A model generated the notes under the pieces. The model worked only from the letters and a program-made list of their open reading frames with translations, did not search any database and had not been told where the DNA came from. From Aliitabrizicola sp041905595 (GTDB lineage Bacteria; Pseudomonadota; Alphaproteobacteria; Rhodobacterales; Rhodobacteraceae), in NCBI GenBank assembly GCA_041905595.1, contig JAYRKT010000003.1, positions 1 to 64,000 on the forward strand: a stretch of DNA of 64,000 bases, read 5' to 3'. A program made the translations under genes and the position numbers. Positions 28,338 through 37,290 of this stretch are shown piece by piece (the first letter of the stretch is position 1; every line of letters starts with the position of its first letter).

Positions 28338-29387
28338 ATGGCACCCCGCGTCTATCTCGACTGGAACGCGACGACGCCGCTGCGCCCCGAGGCGCGGGCG
28401 GCAATGGTTGCGGCGATGGATGTGGTGGGCAATCCTTCTTCCGTGCATGCCGAGGGCCGCGAGGCCAAGGGGCTGATGGAGCGGGCGCGGGCGCAGGTGG
28501 CAGCGGCGCTTGGCGCCGAGGGGGCGGATATCGTCTTTGTGTCCGGGGCGACCGAGGCGGCGGCGCTGGCCTGTGCCGGGCGCGGCCTTGTCTGCGCCGA
28601 TGTCGAGCATGAGGCGGTCAGTGCCTGGTGCGATCCGCGTCTGGCGGTGAACCGGGAGGGCCGGGTCGAGGTGATCGCCCCGGCGGGAACGGCGCTGCAA
28701 CTGGCCAATTCGGAAACCGGGGTCATCCAGGACCCGCCCGAGGGGATTGCCGTCAGCGACCTGACGCAGGCCTTCGGCAAGATCCCGTTTGCCTTCAACT
28801 GGCTGGGCTGCGCGATGGGATTCGTGTCTGCGCACAAGCTGGGCGGCCCGAAGGGCGTCGGCGCCCTGGTGATCCGTCGCGGCCTTGATGTGGCCTCGCA
28901 GCTGAAAGGCGGCGGGCAGGAGATGGGGCGGCGTGCGGGGACGGAGAACCTGATCGGCATCGCGGGTTTCGGTGCCGCGGCTGAGGCGGCGGCGCGGGAT
29001 CTGGCTGACGGGGCCTGGGAGCCGGTCGAGCAATTTAGAAATATTCTAGATGACGCATTGTCGGCTCCGGAATTTGGGACTATTTCAGTCGGAAAAGGCG
29101 CGCGGCGCTTGCCCAATACGCTTTGCATCGTCACGCCCGGCTGGAAGGGCGAGACGCAGGTGATGCAGATGGACCTCGCCGGATTTGCGGTTTCCGCCGG
29201 TTCGGCCTGTTCCTCGGGGAAGGTCCGCGCCAGCCGGGTGCTGCGGGCGATGGGATTTGACGAGACCGAGGCTTCCTCGGCGCTGCGCGTCTCCCTTGGC
29301 CCTACGGTGACGGAAGACGAGGTGATGCGCTTTGCCGAGACCTGGCGGGCGGCTCACCGGCGGTTCGCGGCGCGGCGCGCGTCGTAA
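28338..29387 (+). CDS. Cysteine desulfurase, NifS/IscS-like
   Basis: 349 aa, a class V aminotransferase that takes sulfur from cysteine for cluster assembly. PLP lysine is Lys167 (SAHKLGGPKG); the persulfide cysteine is Cys291 in the long-loop class I motif SAGSACSSGK. It is slightly shorter than E. coli IscS (404 aa). Position between iscR and sufB matches the suf loci of related bacteria. Codons 232-238 (CAA TTT AGA AAT ATT CTA GAT) are AT-rich and rare for this genome and carry an IscR-like palindrome. A second, SufS-type desulfurase closes the operon. Confidence 0.92.
   Translation: MAPRVYLDWNATTPLRPEARAAMVAAMDVVGNPSSVHAEGREAKGLMERARAQVAAALGAEGADIVFVSGATEAAALACAGRGLVCADVEHEAVSAWCDPRLAVNREGRVEVIAPAGTALQLANSETGVIQDPPEGIAVSDLTQAFGKIPFAFNWLGCAMGFVSAHKLGGPKGVGALVIRRGLDVASQLKGGGQEMGRRAGTENLIGIAGFGAAAEAAARDLADGAWEPVEQFRNILDDALSAPEFGTISVGKGARRLPNTLCIVTPGWKGETQVMQMDLAGFAVSAGSACSSGKVRASRVLRAMGFDETEASSALRVSLGPTVTEDEVMRFAETWRAAHRRFAARRAS
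29033..29051 (+). promoter_or_regulatory. IscR-like palindrome inside the desulfurase gene
   Basis: ATTTAGAAATATTCTAGAT is symmetrical about 29042 with one mismatched pair. It has the same half-site plan as the iscR operator (ATTTAGAA-N3-TTC-N-AGAT). It stands about 400 nt before sufB. No -35/-10 pair is visible next to it. Confidence 0.45.
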
Positions 29388-29436
29388 GGATGAATGAGGC
29401 CCCGCTGCGGGCCGGAAAGACGGAAAGGATCGCGGC

Positions 29437-30954
29437 ATGGGCGCGCTCGAGACCGAAGTGCAGGCCGACCTGAGGGAAGGCGTCGATCGCGAGACGATCG
29501 AAACCGTCAAGGCGATGTCCGGGACCTACAAGTATGGCTGGGACACCGAGATCGAGACAGAATACGCGCCCAAGGGGCTGAACGAGGACATCGTTCGCCT
29601 CATCAGCGAGAAGAATGGCGAGCCGGACTGGATGCTCGACTGGCGTCTGGCCGCCTATCGCCGGTGGGTGCAGATGGAAGAGCCGCGTTGGGCGATGCTC
29701 CACTATCCCGTGATCGACTATCAGGACCAGTATTACTACGCCAAGCCGAAGAGCATGGCGGTGAAGCCGAAGAGCCTCGACGAGGTCGATCCGAAGCTGC
29801 TGGCCACCTACGAAAAGCTTGGTATTCCGCTGAAAGAGCAGATGATTCTTGCCGGCGTCGAGGGGACCGAGACGCGCAAGGTCGCTGTGGATGCGGTGTT
29901 CGACTCGGTTTCGGTCGGCACCACCTTCAAGGAGGAACTGAAGAAGGCCGGCGTGATCTTCTGCGCCATTTCCGAGGCGATCCGGGAATATCCGGACCTC
30001 GTGAAGAAGTATCTTGGCTCGGTCGTGCCGCAGTCGGACAACTTCTTTGCGACGCTCAATTCGGCGGTCTTCTCGGACGGGTCTTTCGTCTACATCCCCA
30101 GGGGCGTGCGCTGCCCGATGGAGCTGTCGACCTATTTCCGCATCAACGCCGAAAATACCGGGCAGTTCGAACGGACGCTCATCATCGCAGACAAGGGGTC
30201 TTACGTCAGCTACCTCGAGGGCTGCACGGCGCCCAAGCGCGACACCCACCAGCTGCATGCGGCGGTGGTCGAGATCGTCGTGCTGGACGATGCCGAGGTG
30301 AAGTATTCGACCGTCCAGAACTGGTATCCGGGCGATGCCGAGGGCAAGGGCGGGATCTACAACTTCGTCACCAAGCGCGCCGATTGCCGGGGCGCACGGT
30401 CGAAGGTGATGTGGACGCAGGTCGAGACGGGGTCGGCGATCACCTGGAAATATCCCTCCTGCATCCTGCGCGGCGAGGAAGCCCAAGGCGAATTCTACTC
30501 GATCGCCATCGCCAACAACGCCCAGCAGGCCGATACCGGCACGAAGATGGTCCACCTGGGCCGCAACACCAAGTCGCGCATCGTCTCCAAGGGGATCAGC
30601 GCGGGCCGGGCGCAGAACACCTATCGCGGGCTGGTCTCGATGCATCCGCGCGCGACGGGCAGCCGCAACTACACCCAGTGCGACAGCCTGCTGATCGGCG
30701 ACAAATGCGGGGCGCATACGGTCCCCTATATCGAGGTCAAGAACAACTCCTCGCGCTGCGAGCATGAGGCGACGACCTCGAAGGTGGACGAGGATCAGCT
30801 GTTCTACTGCCGCTCGCGCGGCATGGACGAGGAACAGGCGGTGGCGCTGGTGGTCAACGGCTTCGTCAAGGACGTGCTCCAGACGCTGCCGATGGAGTTT
30901 GCCATGGAAGCGCAGGCGCTGGTGGCGATCAGCCTGGAAGGCTCGGTCGGCTGA
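29437..30954 (+). CDS. sufB: Fe-S cluster scaffold component SufB
   Basis: 505 aa. Core part of the SufBC2D complex that builds iron-sulfur clusters in the cytosol. Family marks are YKYGWDTEIETEYAPKGLNE near the N-terminus, SDNFFATLNSAVFSDGSFVYIP, the beta-helix core with FERTLIIADKGSYVSYLEGCT, and the C-terminal HEATTSKVDEDQLFYCRSRG, which holds the conserved Cys. The start at 29437 lies 49 nt after the desulfurase stop, behind AAAGGA. Confidence 0.97.
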   Translation: MGALETEVQADLREGVDRETIETVKAMSGTYKYGWDTEIETEYAPKGLNEDIVRLISEKNGEPDWMLDWRLAAYRRWVQMEEPRWAMLHYPVIDYQDQYYYAKPKSMAVKPKSLDEVDPKLLATYEKLGIPLKEQMILAGVEGTETRKVAVDAVFDSVSVGTTFKEELKKAGVIFCAISEAIREYPDLVKKYLGSVVPQSDNFFATLNSAVFSDGSFVYIPRGVRCPMELSTYFRINAENTGQFERTLIIADKGSYVSYLEGCTAPKRDTHQLHAAVVEIVVLDDAEVKYSTVQNWYPGDAEGKGGIYNFVTKRADCRGARSKVMWTQVETGSAITWKYPSCILRGEEAQGEFYSIAIANNAQQADTGTKMVHLGRNTKSRIVSKGISAGRAQNTYRGLVSMHPRATGSRNYTQCDSLLIGDKCGAHTVPYIEVKNNSSRCEHEATTSKVDEDQLFYCRSRGMDEEQAVALVVNGFVKDVLQTLPMEFAMEAQALVAISLEGSVG

Positions 30955-31010
30955 GGAATTTCGAGCGCAGGCGGCCAAAGGCCCCGCGCCGGTATCGGAT
31001 GGGAAGAAAG

Positions 31011-31765
<755 letters not shown>

Positions 31766-31766
<1 letters not shown>

Positions 31767-33046
31767 TGGCGGTGCCGCAGGCGAAAGCCGACGCGCTGGC
31801 GGCCCGGATCGCCGGGCTGTCCCTTCCTCGCGAAGGCTGGCTGGGCGCGGCACGGGCCGAGGCGCTGGCGCGGCTGTCGGCGATGGGGCTGCCGGGCAAG
31901 CGCGATGAATACTGGCGCTACACCGATCCCGCCGACCTGATCCGGCCGGAGGCGCCGCAGGCTGCCCTGTTCGACGCGGGCGATGAACCGCCGGCCTATG
32001 ACGCGATTGAACGGGTGAACCTTGTCTTCGTGGACGGCGTCTTCGATGCTGCCGCTTCGGATGATCCTGCGTTTGCGGGGGTGGAGATCACCCGGTTGGC
32101 GCAGGCGCCTGACCTGCATTGGGCGCGCGACCTTTACGGCGTGCTCGAGGCGCGCGGCCAGACCCCGGTGCAGCGGCCGCTCGCGGCGCTGGCCACGGCC
32201 TTTGCCACCGATGGCCTGCTGATCCGGGTCACCGGCAAGGCGGCGAGGCCGGTCGCGCTGATCTATCGCCATGCCGACGAAAGCTCGGACGCGATCCTGC
32301 ATCATTGCATCCGCCTCGATCCCGGCGCGGAGCTGACGCTCCTGGAGAGCGGTCCGGGTGCAGCACGCTTCACCACGGCGATGGAGGTCGAGGTTGCCGA
32401 CAGCGCCCGTTTCCACCATGTGCGCGTGCAGGGCCGCGACCATGAACGCCGGGCGGCGACACATGTCTTTGTCCGCGTCGGCGCCGAGAGCCTGTTCAAG
32501 TCCTTCACCCTGACCGCCAACGGGGTTCTGACCCGCAACGAGGTGGTGGTGGAGCTGACCGGCGACGACAGCTTGGCCCATGTCGCAGGTGCCGCGATGG
32601 GCGATGGCGCCTTCCACCATGACGACACGGTGTTCATTACCCATGCCGCCGAGCGGTGCGAAAGCCGGCAGGTGTTCAAGAAGGTGTTGAAGCACGGCGC
32701 GGTGGGCGTCTTCCAGGGCAAAATCCTGGTGAAACAGGGCGCGCAGAAGACCGACGGCTACCAGATCAGCCAGTCGCTCCTTCTCGACGAGACCAGCCAG
32801 TTCCTGGCCAAGCCGGAACTGGAGATCTACGCCGACGACGTGAAATGCTCGCATGGTTCGACCAGCGGAGCCATCGACGAGACGGCGTTGTTCTATCTCC
32901 GTTCGCGCGGCGTCCCCCTGCGGACTGCCCAGTCGTTGTTGGTGCTGGCTTTCCTTGCCGAAGCGATCTCCGAGATCGAAGATGCGGCGATTGGCGAGGA
33001 CATTCGCCAGCGCCTAGAAAACTGGCTGGCGCGGCACGAGGACTGA
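31766..33046 (+). CDS. sufD: Fe-S assembly protein SufD
   Basis: 426 aa, the partner of SufB in the SufBC2D scaffold. Recognised by the LPGKRDEYWRYTDPADL N-terminal helix, the beta-helical middle, and the C-terminal DVKCSHGSTSGAIDETALFY, which carries the essential His. It overlaps sufC by one base (TGATG), implying translational coupling. Confidence 0.95.
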
Positions 33047-33054
33047 CCCCCCGA

Positions 33055-33534
33055 ATGGCGATCGCCACCGATATCGTGCAAAGCTGGCGCACACCGCGCG
33101 CGGTACTGCGGCGTCGCCTCGACACTGCGCGCGAGGCGGATGCGCTGGCGGTCCTGATGATGGCCTGCGGGCTGATCTTCGTGTCGCAATGGCCGGGCCT
33201 TGCCCGGGCGGCGCATCTCGATCCCTCGATCCCGCTCGATGCGCGACTGGGTGGGGCGATGATGGGGGCGGTGTTCCTGCTGCCGCCGCTGGCCTACGGT
33301 CTTGCCGCCTTGAGCCACCTCGTCGCCCGCGCGCTAGGCGGCAAGGGAGACTGGCTCGGGGCGCGGATGGCGCTGTTCTGGGCGCTTCTATCGGTCAGTC
33401 CGCTGATGCTTCTGCAGGGGCTGGTGGCAGGTTTCATCGGTCACGGCCCGGCCCTGACCCTGGTCGGAGCGATTGTCGGGCTGGTTTTCCTGTTGCAATG
33501 GGGCATGGGCCTGATCGAGGCGGAGCGCGGCTGA
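33055..33534 (+). CDS. Yip1-like membrane protein 1
   Basis: 159 aa, about four transmembrane helices (for example MMGAVFLLPPLAYGLAALSH and LVGAIVGLVFLLQWGMGLIE). It resembles the Yip1/DUF1282 membrane family. It starts 8 nt after sufD and overlaps the next gene by one base (TGATG). Why a membrane protein sits within the suf operon is unknown; iron or thiol handling at the membrane is a guess only. Confidence 0.7.
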   Translation: MAIATDIVQSWRTPRAVLRRRLDTAREADALAVLMMACGLIFVSQWPGLARAAHLDPSIPLDARLGGAMMGAVFLLPPLAYGLAALSHLVARALGGKGDWLGARMALFWALLSVSPLMLLQGLVAGFIGHGPALTLVGAIVGLVFLLQWGMGLIEAERG

Positions 33535-34127
33535 TGTTCTGGTCCCTGGGCGATATCTGGAGCGAGGCCCAGCTCACGCTGTCCAATCCCCGCCTGGGCG
33601 CGCGGCGGATCCTGGCGCTGAACCTGCCTCTCGGCGCGCGTTGGATGGCAGTCGCGGTCGTATCGGCCGTTTCGGCGGTGCTCTTCCATCTGGCGCTTTG
33701 GCTCATTCCGCCGGAGGCCGCCGACCCGGTGACGACCATTGCCGGTGCGCCGCTGTTCACGGCAGTCCTGCAGGGCTTCATCATCGTGTCGGGTGCGATC
33801 GGGATTTTCGTGATGGGCCAGGTCCGGGGCAGGCGCAGCAGCTTTGCCGATGCCCTGATCCTGTTCTGCTGGCTGCAAGCAGTGATGCTGGGCGTGCAGG
33901 TGCTGCAGATCGTCGCCTATCTCCTTGTCCCGCTTCTGGGTGACCTTGCGAGCCTTGCGATCGTCGTGATCTTCTTTTGGCTGCTCTCCAGTTTCACGAT
34001 GGAATTGCATGGCTTCACCTCGCGGCTGGCGGTGTTGGGCGGGCTTGTTCTGGTCTTCTTCGCCATCGCCTTCGTTCTGTCCGTCATCCTTTTGACATTG
34101 GGGCTCGGCCCGGAGATGGGGCTTTGA
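33534..34127 (+). CDS. Yip1-like membrane protein 2
   Basis: 197 aa with about five transmembrane helices and a soluble N-terminus FWSLGDIWSEAQLTLSNPRLGA. That opening (a helix, then 'L.NPR.GAR.IL.L') is typical of YIP1-domain proteins of Rhodobacteraceae. It is preceded by another Yip1-like gene with a one-base overlap and followed by sufS after 2 nt, so it belongs to the suf transcript. Function unknown. Confidence 0.72.
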   Translation: MFWSLGDIWSEAQLTLSNPRLGARRILALNLPLGARWMAVAVVSAVSAVLFHLALWLIPPEAADPVTTIAGAPLFTAVLQGFIIVSGAIGIFVMGQVRGRRSSFADALILFCWLQAVMLGVQVLQIVAYLLVPLLGDLASLAIVVIFFWLLSSFTMELHGFTSRLAVLGGLVLVFFAIAFVLSVILLTLGLGPEMGL

Positions 34128-34129
34128 CC

Positions 34130-35350
34130 ATGTACGACGTCCAGACCATCCGCAAAGACTTCCCGATCCTGTCGCGGCAGGTGAACGGCAAGCCGCTGGT
34201 CTATCTCGACAACGGCGCCTCGGCGCAAAAGCCTCAGGTGGTGATAGACGCGGTCACGCAGGCCTATTCGATGGAATATGCCAATGTGCACCGTGGTTTG
34301 CACTTCCTTTCCAATCTTGCGACCGAGAAGTACGAGGCGGTTCGCGGCAAGGTCGCCAGGTTTCTGAATGCCGGCTCTGAAGAGGAGATCGTCTTCACCA
34401 CCGGCACGACCGAGGGCATCAACCTCGTCTCCTATGCCTGGGCCGCCCCGCGTCTTCGGCCGGGCGACGAGATCGTGCTGTCGATCATGGAGCATCACGC
34501 CAACATCGTACCCTGGCACTTCCTGCGCGAACGGCAGGGCGTGGTGCTGAAATGGGTCGAGGTGGATGCGAAGGGCGATCTTGACCCGCAGGCGGTGGTC
34601 GACGCGATCGGGCCGCGGACGAAACTCGTCGCCGTCACCCATATGTCGAACGTGCTCGGCACCAAGGTCGATGTCGAGGCGATCTGCCGGGGCGCGCGCG
34701 AGAAGGGCGTGCCTGTGCTGGTCGACGGCAGCCAGGCGGCGGTGCACATGCCGGTCGATGTCCAGGCGATCGGTTGCGATTTCTATGCGATTACCGGCCA
34801 CAAACTTTATGGTCCGAGCGGATCCGGCGCGATCTATATCCGCGCCGAGCGTCAGGCCGAGATGCGCCCCTTCCTCGGCGGCGGCGACATGATCCGCGAG
34901 GTCACCCGCGACATGGTCACCTGGGCCGATCCGCCGATGAAGTTCGAGGCCGGCACACCCGGCATCGTCCAGCAGATCGGTCTTGGCGTGGCGCTGGATT
35001 ATCTGACTGAGCTTGGCATGGAGAATGTTGCGGCCCATGAACGGGATCTGCGCGATTACGCGCGCAAGAGACTGTCCGGGCTCAACTGGCTAAACGTCCA
35101 GGGCCAGTCCGAGGGGAAAGGCGCGATCTTCTCCTTCACGCTGCAGGGCGCGGCCCATGCCCATGACATCTCGACCGTGCTCGACAAGCGCGGCATCGCC
35201 GTCCGCGCCGGCACGCATTGCGCCATGCCGCTGTTGCAGAGCCTGGGCGTCACCGCCACCTGCCGCGCCTCCTTCGGCCTGTACAACACTACGGAAGAGG
35301 TCGACGCCCTCGTTTCGGCGCTCGAACTCTGCCACGACTTGTTCGGCTGA
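34130..35350 (+). CDS. sufS: Cysteine desulfurase SufS
   Basis: 406 aa, group II desulfurase. PLP lysine is Lys225 (TGHKLYGPSG) and the catalytic Cys is Cys364 in the short-loop motif RAGTHCAMP. N-terminal FPILSRQVNGKPLVYLDNGA and ANVHRGLHFLS are standard. SufS normally hands sulfur to SufE or SufU; neither is found in this operon. The start MYDVQTIRKDFP at 34130 is 2 nt after the Yip1-like gene. Confidence 0.96.
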   Translation: MYDVQTIRKDFPILSRQVNGKPLVYLDNGASAQKPQVVIDAVTQAYSMEYANVHRGLHFLSNLATEKYEAVRGKVARFLNAGSEEEIVFTTGTTEGINLVSYAWAAPRLRPGDEIVLSIMEHHANIVPWHFLRERQGVVLKWVEVDAKGDLDPQAVVDAIGPRTKLVAVTHMSNVLGTKVDVEAICRGAREKGVPVLVDGSQAAVHMPVDVQAIGCDFYAITGHKLYGPSGSGAIYIRAERQAEMRPFLGGGDMIREVTRDMVTWADPPMKFEAGTPGIVQQIGLGVALDYLTELGMENVAAHERDLRDYARKRLSGLNWLNVQGQSEGKGAIFSFTLQGAAHAHDISTVLDKRGIAVRAGTHCAMPLLQSLGVTATCRASFGLYNTTEEVDALVSALELCHDLFG

Positions 35351-35446
35351 GAGGACGACTGGGCGGAAAGCGTCCTCGGTCTGGCGGAAAAACGATTGCC
35401 CGAATCGGCGCGCGGCCGTCCCATCCCTGAAAGCAGGGAGGACAGA

Positions 35447-36325
35447 ATGCGCTATACCCATTCGATCGTGCTTGCCACATTGCTCGCCGGACCTGCGATG
35501 GCCGAAGATGTGACGGTCATCGATGCCAAGGCCCTTTTTCCCGAGGGCCCGGTGTTGCAGGACGGCAAGCTCTACTACGCCCAGTATTCCGGCAATGTCG
35601 CCTCGGTCTGGGATGGCACGACCAAGACGGATTTCTGGAAAGAGGACGGTTGCGGCCCGTCTGCTGTTGTCCCGATGGGAGCGAATTTCGGCATCACCTG
35701 CTATGACAGCGGCAAGCTCGAGGTGATCAGCAAGGACGGCGAGACCATCGCGAGTTACGACAAGACGCCCGACGGCCAGCCGCTGTTGGGTCCCAATGAC
35801 GGAACGCCGGACGGCAAGGGCGGGGCGTATTTCACCCTGTCCGGCCCGTGGACGCCGGGTCCCGTTGTGGGGCGGATCGTGCACATCACCGCGGATGGGG
35901 CGATTTCCAAGGTCGCCAATGATCTCAACTACGCCAATGGCATCGTGATCGGCGCGGATGGGCGGCTTTACGTGAACGAAAGCTATGCCGGCACGGTGAC
36001 GAGCTTTGCGGTGGGTGCAGACGGCACATTGTCGGACCGCAAGAGCTTCGTGCACCTCTACCAATTGGGCGAGGATCCGGGGGTCTTTCCGGATGGGATC
36101 AAGGTCGGGCCGAACGGGAATTTCTTCATCGGTCTCAATTCGGTTGCAGCCGTTCTTGAAGTTGCGCCCGATGGCAGCAAGGTCGTGACACGCCATGTCT
36201 TCGAGAGCCAGGGCACGCCGAACATGACCTTCTCAGCCGATGGCAAGACAATGTATGTGATGGCCGTCGACAACGAATCCGGGGCACCCTACGAGGGCCG
36301 CGTCCTGGCGACGAGCCTGCCGTAA
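35447..36325 (+). CDS. Exported SMP-30/gluconolactonase-like beta-propeller protein
   Basis: 292 aa. A signal peptide of 19 residues (MRYTHSIVLATLLAGPAMA) precedes EDVTVIDA. The rest is a six-bladed propeller of the SMP-30/LRE group: FPEGPVLQDGKLYYAQYSG, LGPNDGTPDGKGGAYFT, NYANGIVIGADGRLYVNES and DPGVFPDGIKVGPNGNFF, which supply the calcium or zinc ligands (Glu, Asn, Asn, Asp). Periplasmic lactonase activity is plausible, substrate unknown. GGGAGGACAG fixes the start at 35447. Confidence 0.85.
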   Translation: MRYTHSIVLATLLAGPAMAEDVTVIDAKALFPEGPVLQDGKLYYAQYSGNVASVWDGTTKTDFWKEDGCGPSAVVPMGANFGITCYDSGKLEVISKDGETIASYDKTPDGQPLLGPNDGTPDGKGGAYFTLSGPWTPGPVVGRIVHITADGAISKVANDLNYANGIVIGADGRLYVNESYAGTVTSFAVGADGTLSDRKSFVHLYQLGEDPGVFPDGIKVGPNGNFFIGLNSVAAVLEVAPDGSKVVTRHVFESQGTPNMTFSADGKTMYVMAVDNESGAPYEGRVLATSLP

Positions 36326-36370
36326 TCCGGGTTGCGGCGGGCGTCGTTCTGGCCTATAGCCACGTCGCAC

Positions 36371-36447
36371 GCACCCGTAGCTCAGCTGGATAGAGCGTTG
36401 CCCTCCGAAGGCAAAGGCCACACGTTCGAATCGTGTCGGGTGCGCCA
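36371..36447 (+). tRNA. tRNA-Arg (anticodon CCG)
   Basis: 77 nt with encoded CCA. Acceptor GCACCCG pairs with CGGGTGC. The D arm is GCTC...GAGC, the anticodon stem TTGCC/GGCAA with loop CTCCGAA (anticodon CCG, reads CGG), and the T arm ACACG-TTCGAAT-CGTGT. All arms are complete. Confidence 0.97.
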
Positions 36448-36518
36448 ATCTTGCGCTCATTGGGAAAAGATCGGCGTCTGCGTCCGCTGCTTGACCGTCG
36501 CAGATCCAACAGGGCAGG

Positions 36519-37082
36519 TCAGATCGGCCGTGCGGGATTGCCCACGACGCGCGCACCCGCGGCCACATGGCGCGTGACCACGGCGCCGGCGCCGATGATC
36601 GCTCCGTCGCCGACCGTTACACCCGGCAGAAGGATCGCACCGCCACCGATCCAGACATCCTCGCCGATGCTGACCGGCAAGGCTCGCTCCAGGCCGCGGC
36701 GACGATCGTCGAGCCCATGGGCATGGTCGGCGCAATAGATGTGCACTGCCGGTCCGAGCATCGTCCGCCGCCCGATGCTGACGGGCGCCGAGTCGAGGAT
36801 GACGCAGCCGGCATTGATGTAGACGTGGTCGCCAAGCGAGAGGTTCCGGCCATAGGCGGTGTGGAAGGGGGCCTCGAGGAAAGTGCCCTCACCGAATGTG
36901 GCGAAAAGTGCCGCGAGCTCTGGGGCGCAGCGGCCACGTTCGGCAGGGTCCATGGTGGCGTGCCGCCAGCACGCGTGCCGCGCGGCATCGCGCAGGGCCC
37001 CCAACTCGGGCGTCATGCAGGAATACCAGCGCCCGTCGGCCACTTCGGCCAACGCTGCGGGAGGCGAATGTTTGGCTGTCAT
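36519..37082 (-). CDS. Maltose/galactoside O-acetyltransferase-like protein
   Basis: 187 aa. N-terminal mac domain (MTPELGALRDAARHACWRHA) followed by hexapeptide repeats of a trimeric left-handed beta helix with the catalytic histidine region YCADHAHGLDDRRRG and the C-terminal IGGGAILLPGVTVGDGAIIGAG. It transfers acetyl from acetyl-CoA to a sugar hydroxyl. The acceptor is unknown. Start MTAKHSPP at 37082 is chosen; the frame is open ten codons further. Confidence 0.85.
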   Translation of the reverse strand: MTAKHSPPAALAEVADGRWYSCMTPELGALRDAARHACWRHATMDPAERGRCAPELAALFATFGEGTFLEAPFHTAYGRNLSLGDHVYINAGCVILDSAPVSIGRRTMLGPAVHIYCADHAHGLDDRRRGLERALPVSIGEDVWIGGGAILLPGVTVGDGAIIGAGAVVTRHVAAGARVVGNPARPI

Positions 37083-37290
37083 GTCTTGGTCACCTCGCGG
37101 CGGCGGGGTCACTCGCAGTCAGGGCCCTGATGGCAGACCATAGCAGAAAAGGACTGCCACCGGCAGACCCTTCGCCCGGTCCGCGCCCTTGCAGTTCAAT
37201 GCGCGCCAGTTTGGGGATGCGGTTTGCGTCGCTGCCGAACGCGATCCTTCCCTTGGTGCCGCCGCAGATCGTTTCTGTCCTTGCCAATTT

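Noticed and set aside
29013..29047. Internal promoter at the intragenic IscR-like palindrome
   Set aside because: No -35-like hexamer is found at 16-18 nt from either AT-rich hexamer.
36371..36447. tRNA-Arg as an attachment site for an integrated island carrying the GH43 and fucose genes
   Set aside because: I found no second copy of the tRNA 3' end, no integrase and no mobility gene on either side.
37083..37290. Small minus-strand frame (37090-37287) behind the GH43 gene
   Set aside because: No ribosome binding site, no recognisable protein features, and composition like the surrounding non-coding DNA.
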